Assembly (NCBI GenBank): GCA_023362775.1
Contig: JALMGJ010000002.1
Location: 32,951,414 to 33,015,413 of the forward strand
Source of the DNA: Charina bottae
Lineage: Eukaryota; Chordata; Lepidosauria; Squamata; Charinaidae
Length of the DNA: 64,000 bases
Direction of reading: 5' to 3'
Part shown: positions 32,301 through 40,171 of the stretch, piece by piece
Layout: each line of letters opens with the position of its first letter
Position numbering within the stretch: the stretch's first letter is position 1
The notes under the pieces: model-generated
Seen by the model: the letters and a program-made list of their open reading frames with translations, nothing else
Told to the model about the DNA's origin: nothing
Database searches by the model: none
Made by a program: the position numbers and the translations under genes

Positions 32301-35300
32301 TAACCGCCCAGAGTCCCCTTTGTGGGGGGAGATGGGCGGTGATGGAAGTTGGACAAATAAATAAATAAATAAGCAATCCTTCTTTCTTCACCCTCCATAT
32401 ACATCTCCTGGTTCAGTTCTATCAGCAGCTGTGCCATCTGAAGGCCAGGGCAGAACTGCAATGGGACGCTTGCAATCTGCTAAACAATTCACAGTTCTTT
32501 TTGCTCACCAGACAGGAACCCTTTTAGACAGTAGGATACAGGGTATGATTTCCTGGTGTCTGTCATATACAGTATACATATATAGACACATAGGATTTTT
32601 TCCAAAAAACTAAAGTATAGTAAATTAACAAAATCTCATGAAGTTTTTCAGGGAAACACTTGGATGGCATGAGATCCAGTTAACTCTTGAACTTTCAGCC
32701 TTATGTGATTTTGATCTTTGTGAAAATTATAATGCTGAGCTATGGCTCGGCACGACCATATAGTGATTCCTTCAAGGAAGTGAAAGACGTATCTGAAAAA
32801 GATCCGGTATTCTCTGGAGAAGGAGGCAGAGGAGCTTCCCATCAAATCCTGAATCATTCTCTTTCAGACAGAAGTGCTGAGCTGAAGAGGTTGAATCCTT
32901 CAGAGCACTTCCAATCAAGAAGAATAACCATAAACACCTTGAAGAAAGGCTCAGAGGGGAATGTGGAAGCTGCACGTCTGATTTTCTATGTCTTTGCAGC
33001 TTCATCTACTCCTGAGAAATTTCCAGCATCACAATCTTTCCAGGGATGGGGTTTCTTTGGATGAAAATGGAGTTCCTGTGGCTAACTTTGATATCATGCA
33101 CTGGGCAGTGTTTTCCAATCAGTCTGAACGTAGTGTGAAATTTGGGAATGTAGAAAGAGGACCCACCTCCAAAGTCAAGGTCTCCATCAATCAGAGTGCC
33201 ATCCTATGGCCAACATCCTTTAACAAGGTAGCTCATGCTGCTTGGGTTTTGGTATTCTACTCACCTTCCCACATGCAAACTTTTCTGCTCAGAAAGAATT
33301 CTCATTGAGAACAATTGAGATAACCTCCAAAGAAGGGAACCTAAAGCCCGATTAGATATCATGGTCCTTTAGATTTTTCTAAGGAGAAACACCTTTTGCA
33401 ATGGAGCCACTTTCCTTCAGATTGGAGAGTAAGACAAAGGGTATGCTTCTGGATTGACAGTTCAGATACTGTATAAGGAGAATGTGAATCACCTTTGGTT
33501 TGCTGTGCCTTTGAGATAACGCATGACCCTTTTCAACCTTTGCCAGTCTCACATAGATGGCTTGGCCACTTTGCGGCTTAGCACCCCAACAGGGTATGCT
33601 AAATCAGGGCATGTCCACTGCATTAAATGAAGCAAACTGCCTATTGCAGAGTGATATAGATCAGGCTGAGGACAAGCATCCTCACACATGTCACTCTGTA
33701 GGAAATCAAGAACCATTGGGGTTTTTGTAGGTTTTGCATCTGACATTTCAAGATGAACTAACAACTGATCTATCTTCTTCTTCTGACTCAGATAGAAATC
33801 CCCAGTCTCAGACCTGGACACTTCAACACCAAGATAATATTTGAGTTTGCCCAAAGCCTTCAGCTGGAAATACTGCCTCAGCTGGCTTGCAAATTCTTGT
33901 ACAAGGTGTAAGGATCCAGTTGCTAAGCAAAAATCATCCACATAAGTAAGGAGTACTGTATAGTTACTCCCAGAACCTCTTATGTATACACAGGGATCAG
34001 CAAGTGACTCTTTAAATTCCAGTTTTGTCAGAGCTGCATCCAAGCACTGATGCCAACAACGACCGGCCTGCCTTAACCCATAAAGCACCTTGCATAGTCT
34101 AATAGACTTTCTGGGGATTGTCACATGTGTAGCCAGGTGCCTGTCTCATGTACACTGTTTCAGGGAGATCTGCATTTAAATATGCTGTGTCAACATCAAA
34201 ATGATGGACAACCATTCCACGCTGTGCAGCCAGGTACAGTACCACATATAGAGACTCTGGCCTAGCTGTGGGTGCATAACTGAGATCATCGTTCACAAAT
34301 TTCTCTTGTGAAAATCCCTGGGCAACAAGCCTGGCTTTATACTGCACAGTGTTATCAGGAAGAATCTTCTTTCTGAACACCCATCTGGAACCTACAGCTT
34401 TCTGGGATGGAGGCAGGTCAGTTACTTCAAACACTTTCTGGTGCACTAAAGCCTCAAACTCACTGTCCATAGCTGTGTTCCCTTTCACTTGCTCCTCTAC
34501 AGGCAAGAGCAACACCTCTTGAAATGACTGAGGCTCACAGGTGATTTGACACACTCTCACCTGCTGAATTACAAATCTGTCAGGCTTTACACCCTTTGTG
34601 GAATGAGAGGACCTACGAGGAATAAAAACTGTGCTTTCCTCATCACTTTCTTCCTTTCCACCACTTTCCTTCAGATTGGAGAGTAAGACAAAGGGTATGC
34701 TTCTGGATTGACAGTACAGATACTGTATAAGGAGAATGTGAATAACCTTCCATTTGCTCCTTCTGCACAGAGTCCTATCCATAAAGGGCAATTTTAGCTG
34801 GTACCTCCAGCAATTGCAAAGGAAGGAAGCTGGGGGTACCCATCCATAACTGATCTGCCACTACTCTTTGGTTGAGTTTGCTCAGTGTGCTCCTAGGCTT
34901 CCTGAAAGCAGATCATTGAAATAACCCCCTCTAATTCCCATGTTGCACTGGCTGATCTTTCTTTGCATGTTTAGACGGTGCCTTCTTCTATATGTACACA
35001 AAGTTGTTCCCGAGGATATGCCAAGCTCATGAGAGAGGGAGCACCACTATGCTGCTACGACTGTTCTCTGTGCGTGGAAGGAACAATCACTGTGCAAGAA
35101 GGTACGTGGCCTTGGAGAAAAGATAGACATTGAGTATGCAATCAAAATTCATTCGTGCTTTTCTGGACATTTGTTAAACATGTTTTCTTTCCTGTTAGTT
35201 GTAGACCTAATGACCAACATAGTTTTTATAATTCCAGGAAGCAAGAAAAATTGAATTTCTTGATGGGGTCCAAAAACATTTCAAGGATTGGATACTATGA

Positions 35301-37107
35301 CCCCAAGTTGCATGGTGATGTGGCCATTAACATAAATAATGGAAGGTAGCCGAAATCTCTCGAGTTGTTGTCTTCTTGCCTGGTTTCAGGAAAGAAGACA
35401 AGTCTTGTGAGAGGAGATGATCTCATTGGTCTTCAGCCTTTAAAACAAGTGATGATTATTTCTAATTAATGTTGGGTCCTATGACTATCTCTGGACACAA
35501 ACATTAATTCTTACTTGGAAATGTGAGAGTTGTCATGTTGTGGGTCTCCCTCATGGGCATCTTTGCTCCAGCACGGGTTCTTTCCCAGCCACAGGCCAGA
35601 TTTGGTGTGCTAAGAGCCACACTCCATAATGAAGATGGAGTCAAGACAAAAAGTTTATTTGACTTAAATTGGACATGAATGATTCAGTTGAATAAAATTT
35701 TAGCCCATACGTTCAAAAACTCTCTTCTACTTCCTGGAACAATCAACAGAGGGAACTTAATATAGGAGCATCCCTTGCCACTATCAAAAAGACAAGGCAA
35801 CAAGGCAACAACTACGTCCCAAAAGCAGTTCAGTTATTTAAAGCCAAAGTTCTAGGTTTGTGCCCACCTGATGCCTCTGGTAGGATTCAAAAGAAAATGG
35901 CGCACTACTCCTTCACCTTTCAGGTCATATTCAGCTGCATGTTCCAGAGCTCTCCCTCACTATTTCTCACAGTCCATTCATCCATCATGAATATGTTTTC
36001 TCACCCTCCAACTCAGGCCTTAACCAAATACAGTGGGAAAGTATTTTCCAATCTCTTCTTGACCTCTCCCAAAATCTTCTCTCACCCATCATTTTTAAAA
36101 GCATGTTTCATGTCTTGTAATAGTAATTGACTAAAGTTGCATTTTTCATGATCATGCAGCTGCAGAAATAGATACATGCTAGCACCTCTTTTTCAGATGC
36201 AGCCCATTGCAGCAAGTGTCCAGATGACCAGCATTCCAATGAGAAGCGAGATCACTGTGTTCCCAAAGATGTAAGCTTCTTGTCCTATGGAGAAACGTTG
36301 GGCCTCATCCTAGTTTCCTTTGCTCTTGCTTTGACCCTCACCACTGCCTTTGTTCTGGGAATCTTCATTAAATACCGAGAAACTGCCATAGTCAAGGCCA
36401 ATAACCGGCACCTCACCCACATTCTCCTGGTCTCCCTCCTGCTTTCTTTCTTGACCTCCCTTCTATTCATCGGTCATCCCAGGAAAGTGACCTGTTTTCT
36501 TCGACAAACCACTTTCAGTGTTGTTTTCTCAGTTGCTGTGTCTTCTTTGCTGGCCAAGACTGTCATGGTGGTGGTGGCCTTCCTGGCCACAAAGCCAGGC
36601 AGCAGGATGAGGAAATGGCTGGGGAAGAGTCTAGCCAACTCCATTGTCTTATCTTCCTCTGGTATTCAAGTGGGCATCTGTATCATATGGCTGGGAATCT
36701 CTCCCCCATTCCCAGATGCCGACCTGCATTCCCAACCAGGACAAATTCTGCTGCAATGTAATGAAGGCTCAGTCACTATGTTCTATGCTGCACTGGGCTA
36801 CATGGGCTTTCTGGCGGCCATCTGCTTCATGGTGGCTTTCCTGTCCCGGAAGCTTCCAGGGACCTTCAATGAAGCCAAGTGGATCACGTTCAGCATGTTG
36901 GTTTTCTGCAGCGTTTGGGTCTCCTTCGTCCCCACCTACCTGAGCACCAAAGGGAAATACATGGTGGCTGTGCAGATCTTTTCAATTCTGGCCTCCAGCC
37001 TGGGCTTACTGGGCTGCATCTTTATCCCCAAATGCTACATCATTCTTCTGAGACCTGACCTGAACATCAAGGAGCATCTAATGATGAAAATTCATGTCGG
37101 CTCCTAA
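20132..37107 (+). CDS. V2R-1: vomeronasal type-2 receptor, complete six-exon gene
   Basis: Join 20132-20352, 28065-28353, 29514-30350, 33000-33227, 34975-35101, 36197-37107; 870 codons, all junctions GT/AG and in phase. Class C GPCR detecting pheromone or prey cues in vomeronasal neurons. Signal peptide about 1-20; Venus-flytrap ligand domain through exons 2-4 (to residue 525); cysteine-rich domain in exon 5 and start of exon 6 (CSKCPDD); seven-helix domain about 598-850 with [15 protein letters not shown] and [14 protein letters not shown] signatures. Intron 1 is 7.7 kb because of copia and BovB. Intron 2 has (TG)n and a possible CR1-like piece near 28370-28500. Intron 3 has (GAGT)n and SINEs, intron 4 a copia fragment, intron 5 nothing recognised. 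The coding frame is intact, but intron 1 carries a sense LTR with a poly(A) signal, so expression is uncertain. Confidence 0.92.
20838..20990 (+). repeat. Two-copy imperfect tandem repeat in V2R-1 intron 1
   Basis: AAGCCATAAATATTCTG...GGCTTGTT..GAG is present twice, about 75 bp apart. The same pair occurs in unit 2 (48380-48530). Confidence 0.6.
20990..21215 (+). repeat. L2/CR1-like LINE 3' end in intron 1
   Basis: Ends GAGCCACCTAGAGTC...GGCGGCCATATAAGT then AAATAAAG repeats. It is shared with 48532-48762 in unit 2, so it predates the duplication. Confidence 0.5.
21672..21740 (+). repeat. Copia-1 5' LTR remnant
   Basis: Matches the first about 38 bp of the 3' LTR and then jumps to its position about 27538 (CGTCTCACACAAGCTTG). 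The jump falls between two CGTCT copies, so a microhomology deletion is likely. Confidence 0.75.
21743..23945 (+). pseudogene. Copia-1 pol: integrase C-terminal part, RT, RNase H
   Basis: Integrase remnant with [19 protein letters not shown] (catalytic Glu region) at 21743-21997. Further C-terminal part at 21994-22335 ([30 protein letters not shown]). RT at 22580-23092 with [40 protein letters not shown] and catalytic YVDDL. RNase H at 23136-23822 with [34 protein letters not shown] and STEAEYIA. Frameshifts lie near 22000, 22340 and 23090, with stops near 23822 and 23908. RT-RNase H order after integrase is diagnostic for Ty1/copia. Non-functional. Confidence 0.92.
23946..27162 (-). mobile_element. 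BovB-2: full-length BovB (RTE) LINE, intact
   Basis: Flanked by the 11-bp TSD TCTTCATGAAG (23935-23945 and 27163-27173), inserted in the end of Copia-1 RNase H (TADIFMK|PLPK). The 5' UTR (27162-26986) carries the BovB-type start with AACCCACCCCAGTATTCTTG. The 3' tail is short CAACAA. Length is about 3.2 kb, the full length of BovB. One intact ORF. Confidence 0.95.
23953..26985 (-). CDS. BovB ORF: APE endonuclease-reverse transcriptase, 1010 aa, intact
   Basis: Single uninterrupted RTE-clade polyprotein for target-primed reverse transcription. N-terminal linker 1-69. APE-like endonuclease about 70-310 with [63 protein letters not shown] and catalytic [13 protein letters not shown] about 480-800 with [65 protein letters not shown] and catalytic [11 protein letters not shown] near residue 754. 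C-terminal [20 protein letters not shown]. The stop is 7 bp from the 3' end of the element. Candidate autonomous copy able to mobilise the BovB-tailed SINEs. Confidence 0.96.
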   Translation of the reverse strand: MDQYNQRYVGIPSEDGTPRSEDGQNATGEEQRIRSTSPRCDDAASSKPKGRLAADGAGGERRIRCSKDQHTIGTWNVRSMSQSKLHVVIGEMARLNIDILGVSELKWTGMGHFTSDDHQIYYCGQEDHRRNGVAFIINNKVAKAVLGYNPKNDRMISIRIQGKPFNITVIQIYAPTTDAEEAEVDQFYEDLQHLLDNTPKRDVIFITGDWNAKVGSQTTPGITGKHGLGEQNEAGHRLIEFCQDNSLCITNTLFQQPKRRLYTWTSPDGRHRNQIDYILCSQRWRTSIQSVKTRPGADCSSDHELLIAKFRIRLKRIGKTHRSVRYELTNIPKEYAVKVKNRFKGLDLVDRVPEELWTEVRNIVQEAATKNVPKKKKTKKARWLSAETLEVAQERRKAKGNSDRGRYAQLNAKFQRLARRDKELFLNKQCAEVEEDNRIGRTRDLFQKIRNIGGKFQAKMGMIKNKDGKDLTEAEEIKKRWQEYTEDLYRKDNNIGDSFDGVVSELEADILKSEVEWALRSIANNKAAGDDGIPAELFKILQDDAVKVIHAICQQIWKTQEWPSDWKKSTYIPIPKKGSTKECSNYRTVALISHASKVMLKILQGRLQQFMERELPDVQAGFRKGRGTRDQIANICWIMEKAREFQKNIYFCFIDYSKAFDYVDHNKLWQVLGGMGIPSHLVCLLRNLYNDQVATVRTEHGTTDWFKIGKGVRQGCILSPYLFNLYAEHIMRHSGLEESKAGVKIAGRNINNLRYADDTTLMAESEEELRSLMTKVKEESAKAGLQLNLKKTKIMATSLIDDWQIEGEKVEAVTDFVFLGAKITADADCSQEIRRRLLLGRRAMANLDKIVKSRDITLTTKVRIVKAMVFPVVTYGCESWTIRKAERRKIDAFELWCWRKILRVPWTARRSNQSILQEIKPDCSLEGMILKAKLKYFGHIMRRQDTLEKKLMLGKVEGKRKRGRPRARWMDGILEVTDSTIGELGMVTADRKLWRGLVHEVTKSRKRLNE
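27252..27987 (+). repeat. Copia-1 3' LTR
   Basis: 736 bp, TGTTAG...CCAACA, preceded by the purine tract AAAAGAAGGGG at 27241-27251. A sense AATAAA lies at 27810-27815. It ends 77 bp before V2R-1 exon 2. Confidence 0.9.
28065..28353 (+). CDS. V2R-1 exon 2
   Basis: Acceptor TTTTGCAG. Encodes [20 protein letters not shown] through [13 protein letters not shown], the canonical V2R exon 2 end. Donor GTACAA. Confidence 0.92.
29033..29069. repeat. (TG)n repeat, V2R-1 intron 2
   Basis: TG-rich run; shorter related run at 50160-50192 in V2R-2. Confidence 0.85.
29514..30350 (+). CDS. V2R-1 exon 3 (ligand-binding domain)
   Basis: Acceptor TCCTAG. Starts ISFGVFSH, continuing KIPQ as in other V2Rs, with [20 protein letters not shown] and [13 protein letters not shown], and ends PWQ before GTGAGA. 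279 codons, phase 0 to phase 0. Confidence 0.93.
30467..30521. repeat. (GAGT)n microsatellite, V2R-1 intron 3
   Basis: About 13 GAGT units; V2R-2 has about 3 at 51604-51618. Confidence 0.95.
31330..31552 (-). mobile_element. SINE-like repeat in V2R-1 intron 3
   Basis: Contains TTTCCTAGCAAGATTTTGGA, GGCCCAAGGTCACCCAGCTG and TTAACCACTACACCAAACTGGC (tRNA-like head read on the minus strand). A TG-rich tract adjoins the left end (31268-31330). Present in both V2R introns; in V2R-2 it was split by PLE-2. Confidence 0.6.
32297..32372 (+). repeat. Short L2/CR1-like 3' end, unit 1 only
   Basis: ACCGCCCAGAGTCCCC...GATGGGCGGTGATGG then (AAAT)n. V2R-2 intron 3 lacks it at the matching place (near 54808). 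Confidence 0.55.
33000..33227 (+). CDS. V2R-1 exon 4
   Basis: Acceptor CTTTGCAG. Encodes [29 protein letters not shown] and ILWPTSFNK; donor GTAGCT. 76 codons; only 3 nt differ from V2R-2 by eye. Confidence 0.92.
33407..33504 (+). repeat. 98-bp direct duplication of V2R intron 4, left copy
   Basis: CCACTTTCCTTCAGATTGGA through TTTGCT, repeated at 34661-34758 with about five mismatches. The two copies bracket Copia-2. V2R-2 has a single copy (55891-55929 and 56381-56440, split by PLE-3). Confidence 0.9.
33505..34660 (-). mobile_element. Copia-2 fragment (RT region) in V2R-1 intron 4
   Basis: Internal copia fragment without LTRs, opposite to V2R-1. It is flanked by a 98-bp duplication of intron sequence rather than a 5-bp TSD, so it did not arrive by normal integration. 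Unit 2 lacks it. Confidence 0.85.
33549..34660 (-). pseudogene. Copia-2 RT and RNase H start
   Basis: Two overlapping frames. The first (to 34099) has [51 protein letters not shown]. The second (34124-33549) has [14 protein letters not shown], catalytic [32 protein letters not shown] and [20 protein letters not shown]. One frameshift near 34100. Integrase and most of RNase H are absent. Confidence 0.9.
34661..34758 (+). repeat. 98-bp direct duplication of V2R intron 4, right copy
   Basis: Right partner of 33407-33504. The following intron sequence (CTGCACAGAGTCCTATCC) matches V2R-2, so this is the copy continuous with the original intron. Confidence 0.9.
34975..35101 (+). CDS. V2R-1 exon 5 (cysteine-rich)
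   Basis: Acceptor GTTTAG. Encodes [20 protein letters not shown] and [11 protein letters not shown] (NCD3G type). Donor GTACGT, phase 1. Confidence 0.92.
36197..37107 (+). CDS. V2R-1 exon 6 (seven-transmembrane domain)
   Basis: Acceptor [41 protein letters not shown], then seven hydrophobic segments; ends KIHVGS and TAA. Confidence 0.95.
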
Positions 37108-38213
37108 TGTTAATCCCTGTTCATTAACTAGTTGATCAAAATATAGAACAAGATAGTGTGGAAGTCAACTCTTTTTATGTGTTCTGTGGAATCTTTCTTC
37201 CTTCTTTCTATGCTTTGAGTTCTGCTGACCCATGAAGGGTACCCCCCAACTTAGGCCAATCCTTGCCTTCCTGGGAAAGCTGACTGAACCTGTCTCTAGC
37301 TGGTTTGACTGAGCAGGACTCAAGGCCCTTGCCCCAGCTGGGCCCAGGGCATGAAACCATTTGTCTCCGCAGAGAAGTGGGCCCTCTATGTGCTGATTCA
37401 GGCTGACAATGGTTCTGCTAATATGCGATAAAGCAAAGGGATCTCTAGGATGCCAAGGGAGGGTGCTGTTTTTATGGGACACCATTATCTGACCAAGCTG
37501 GTGGCATTCCTATATAAGTGGGTTCCCTGCCCTTGCTCATGGGGTAAAACCTTCTATCCTCCCCCTGCCCAGATTTGTCTCCACCTACCTGAGCACCAAA
37601 GGGAAATACATGGTGGCTGTGCAGATCTTTTCAATTCTGGCCTCCAGCCTGGGCTTACTGGGCTGCATCTTTATCCCCAAATGCTACATCATTATTCTGA
37701 GACCCGATATGAACACCAAGGAGCATCTAATGATGAAAATTCATGTCGGCTCCTAATTTTAATCCCTGTTCATTAACTAGTTGATCAAAATATAGAACAA
37801 GATAGTGTGGAAGTCAACTCTTTTTATGTGTTCTCTGGAATCTTTCTTCCTTCTTTCTATGCTTTGAGTTCTGCTGACCCATGAAGGGTACCCCCCAACT
37901 TAGACTAATCCTTGCCTTCCTGGGAAAGCTGACTGAACCTGCCTCTAGCTGGTTTGACTGAGCAGGAATTGCCCCAGCTGGGCCCAGGGCATGAAACCAT
38001 GTGTCTCAGCAGAGAAGTGGGCCCTCTATGTGCTGATTCAGGCTGACAATGGTTCTGCTAATATGCGATAAAGCAAAGGGATCTCTAGGATGCCAAGGGA
38101 GGGTGCTGTTTTTATGGGACACCATTATCTGACCAAGCTGGTGGCATTCCTATATAAGTGGGTTCCCTGCCCTTGCTCATGGGGTAAAACCTTCTATCCT
38201 CCCCCTGCCCAGA
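36926..38213 (+). repeat. Tandem duplication of V2R-1 exon 6 end and 3' flank
   Basis: A unit of about 649 bp (36926-37574) is repeated at 37575-38213, including the last about 60 codons of the receptor, the stop codon and flank. The junction is CCCAGATTTGTCTCCACC. Confidence 0.9.
37575..37756 (+). pseudogene. Duplicated V2R exon 6 3' fragment
   Basis: Encodes the last transmembrane segments ([34 protein letters not shown]) and KIHVGS stop, without upstream exon 6. Cannot make a receptor. Small differences from the parent (ILL to III, DLNIK to DMNTK) show it has drifted or was converted by another copy. Confidence 0.85.
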
Positions 38214-38480
38214 TCCCATACACTTGGCTCAAAGCAGTGTGCATGGTGTGCACTCACTAAAAGGGGGAAGAGGCTCCCAATTTTCCCCTTCAGTAGATAA
38301 TTAAACCAAAGCAGCAAAAAATCATCTTATTTTAGATCATTGCATTCTTTATTTTTTTTCACAATCTGCAGTCAAGGAGCATCATGAGATTAATAATGAA
38401 ATAAATAAATTTTCTGAAACTGGTGCAGATGAATTGTCACAGAGCAGCTTTGCTTGATCTGATTTTTAGTTGAGATGAGA
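38214..38480 (+). other. V2R-1 3' flank up to Copia-3
   Basis: No gene or recognisable repeat. The last 5 bp (TGAGA, 38476-38480) are the TSD of Copia-3. Confidence 0.4.
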
Positions 38481-38864
38481 TGTCAGAGTGCGTTTCAGCA
38501 GATTGGCACCGTCCACTGCTCCTGTGAAAGAATAGCTGCTTCTATGCTGCTGTAATAAATTACAGAGTCTGTTGCTTTGAGTATATACAGACTTTCCTAT
38601 ACACAGCACAGAAATATATACAGACATGATCCTTAACCAGCTCCATACAAACTACCCCACACTTAATATCTCTCAGACATGATACATACTGTATACACTT
38701 AATATTACAGAGTCATTCCTATACACAGGTGTAGCTCGTTAGCATTGCATCATCCTGTCCTCAAGGATGATGATCTCACCCAGCTCTCGCTGCTATCTAC
38801 TTTGCACATTCCAGACCAGTAAAATCTAAAGAATAAAATATATTTCTTTTTACATACTCTGACA
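38481..38864 (-). repeat. Copia-3 3' LTR
   Basis: 384 bp, bounded by TGTCAG and CTGACA; preceded on the minus strand by the purine tract AAAAATGGAGGGG (38865-38877). Confidence 0.93.
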
Positions 38865-38877
38865 CCCCTCCATTTTT
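38865..38877 (-). other. Copia-3 polypurine tract
   Basis: Minus strand AAAAATGGAGGGG immediately before TGTCAG. Confidence 0.8.
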
Positions 38878-40171
38878 CTGTGTCTGAATGTTTCCCTGAT
38901 TTATCATCCCCAGTTGTTCTGATAACCTCTTATGTCTTTGTGTACATAAAGGTTTAGTCATCAAATCAGCTGAATTGTTTTGTGACTCACAGTATACAAG
39001 ATCAATTAATCCATTATACACACATTCTCTTACAATATTTGATATCTACATGCTTACTCCAATTATGCATCCTTTCTGTTTTGGCCATTTGAATAAAGGT
39101 TTGTGAATCCTCATACACTGTTACAGGTTCTTTTACAGATATACCCAGGTCAGTAAGCAATTGTTTGAACCAAATTACCTCATTACATAGTTCAGAAAGA
39201 GCTGAAAATTCTGCCTCAGCTGTGGAAACTGCTACTGCCCCCTATTTTCTTGCCTTCCATGTGATTATTGGCTTTCCAAATGTAATGATAATACCAGTAG
39301 TGGATTTCCTGTCCTGTGTGTCACCAGCCCAATCACTATCCACATAACATTCTAGTATCTGTGTTCCTGTTGCTCCTAACATTAAACAATTATCCATTCT
39401 ACCCTTCAGATATCTTAATATACATTTGACTGCTTGCCATGCATCATTTGTTGTTTTTTCCACCAATCTTCCCAGAATGTTCATTGCATTAGCAATGTCT
39501 GGTCTTGTACTCTGTGCATGATATAATAAACTCCCAATTACAGACCGGTACAGATCTGGATTCTGAAAATCAGTAGTTCCTATAGCCTTTTGGAAATCAG
39601 TAATTATTGGTGTTTGAACATGTTTACATTCTTCCATGTTATAATCTATTAATAACTGCACAATTTTTTGTTTCTGGTTAAGCAGGAAACTCCCATCCTA
39701 AGTTCTTTTAATTTCAGTTCCTAAATAATTTTTTATGCTACCCAAATCCTTTAATTGGAACTCTTTCCCTATTTGCTTAGCAACTCCTTGTATTAGCATT
39801 CCTGTCTTGGCTAGTACACAAATGTCATCTATAAATGTTAACACTATAATTTGTTCTTCTCCAATACCTTTAGTATACAAACATGGATCTGCAATACTCC
39901 TTTTAAATCCTACAGCTTGTAGTGCAGTATTTAAACATTGATTCCAGTTTCTGGCTGTTTTAACACATATATTGCCTTCTTAAGCTTGTAAACCATGCCT
40001 GTCTTACTACTCTCATATCCAGGTGCATCAATCATATAAATAGTTTCTTTGAGGTCTGCATGTCTATGAAGGTTCTCAGTCATCCAGGTGGAATTGTCTG
40101 CAGCTTGAATCATGTCAACTGGATTTCTATTTTCTCAGTGGAAACGTTTCGCTTGAGGTCTGCATTTAAAT
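38878..40171 (-). pseudogene. Copia-3 RT C-terminal part and RNase H
   Basis: From the RT side: NADLKETIYMIDAPGYESS (near 40170-40010, split by a PLE insertion); IIVLTFIDDICVLAKTG and KDLGSIKNYLGTEI (39880-39698); RNase H with YRSVIGSLLYHAQSTRPDIA, DSDWAGDTQDRKSTTGIIIT (39661-39242); and the C-terminal SADLMTKPL (about 38970). Several frameshifts and stops. YVDD is changed to FIDD. Confidence 0.88.
40062..40152 (-). mobile_element. 91-bp Penelope mini-insertion in Copia-3
   Basis: Flanked by the 13-bp TSD TTGAGGTCTGCAT (40049-40061 and 40153-40165), so the copia frame can be followed across it. The insert is only the PLE 3' terminus, beginning (minus) at GCGAAACGTTTC, inside the hammerhead just after stem II, and ending CTTCATAGAC. 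Confidence 0.9.

Noticed and set aside
32947..33064. Alternative exon 4 reading frame ([10 protein letters not shown])
   Set aside because: The phase after exon 3 is 0 and the other frame gives the canonical LHLLLRN...DENG sequence.
37575..37756. A third V2R gene
   Set aside because: Only the last 60 codons are present, from a local 649-bp duplication.
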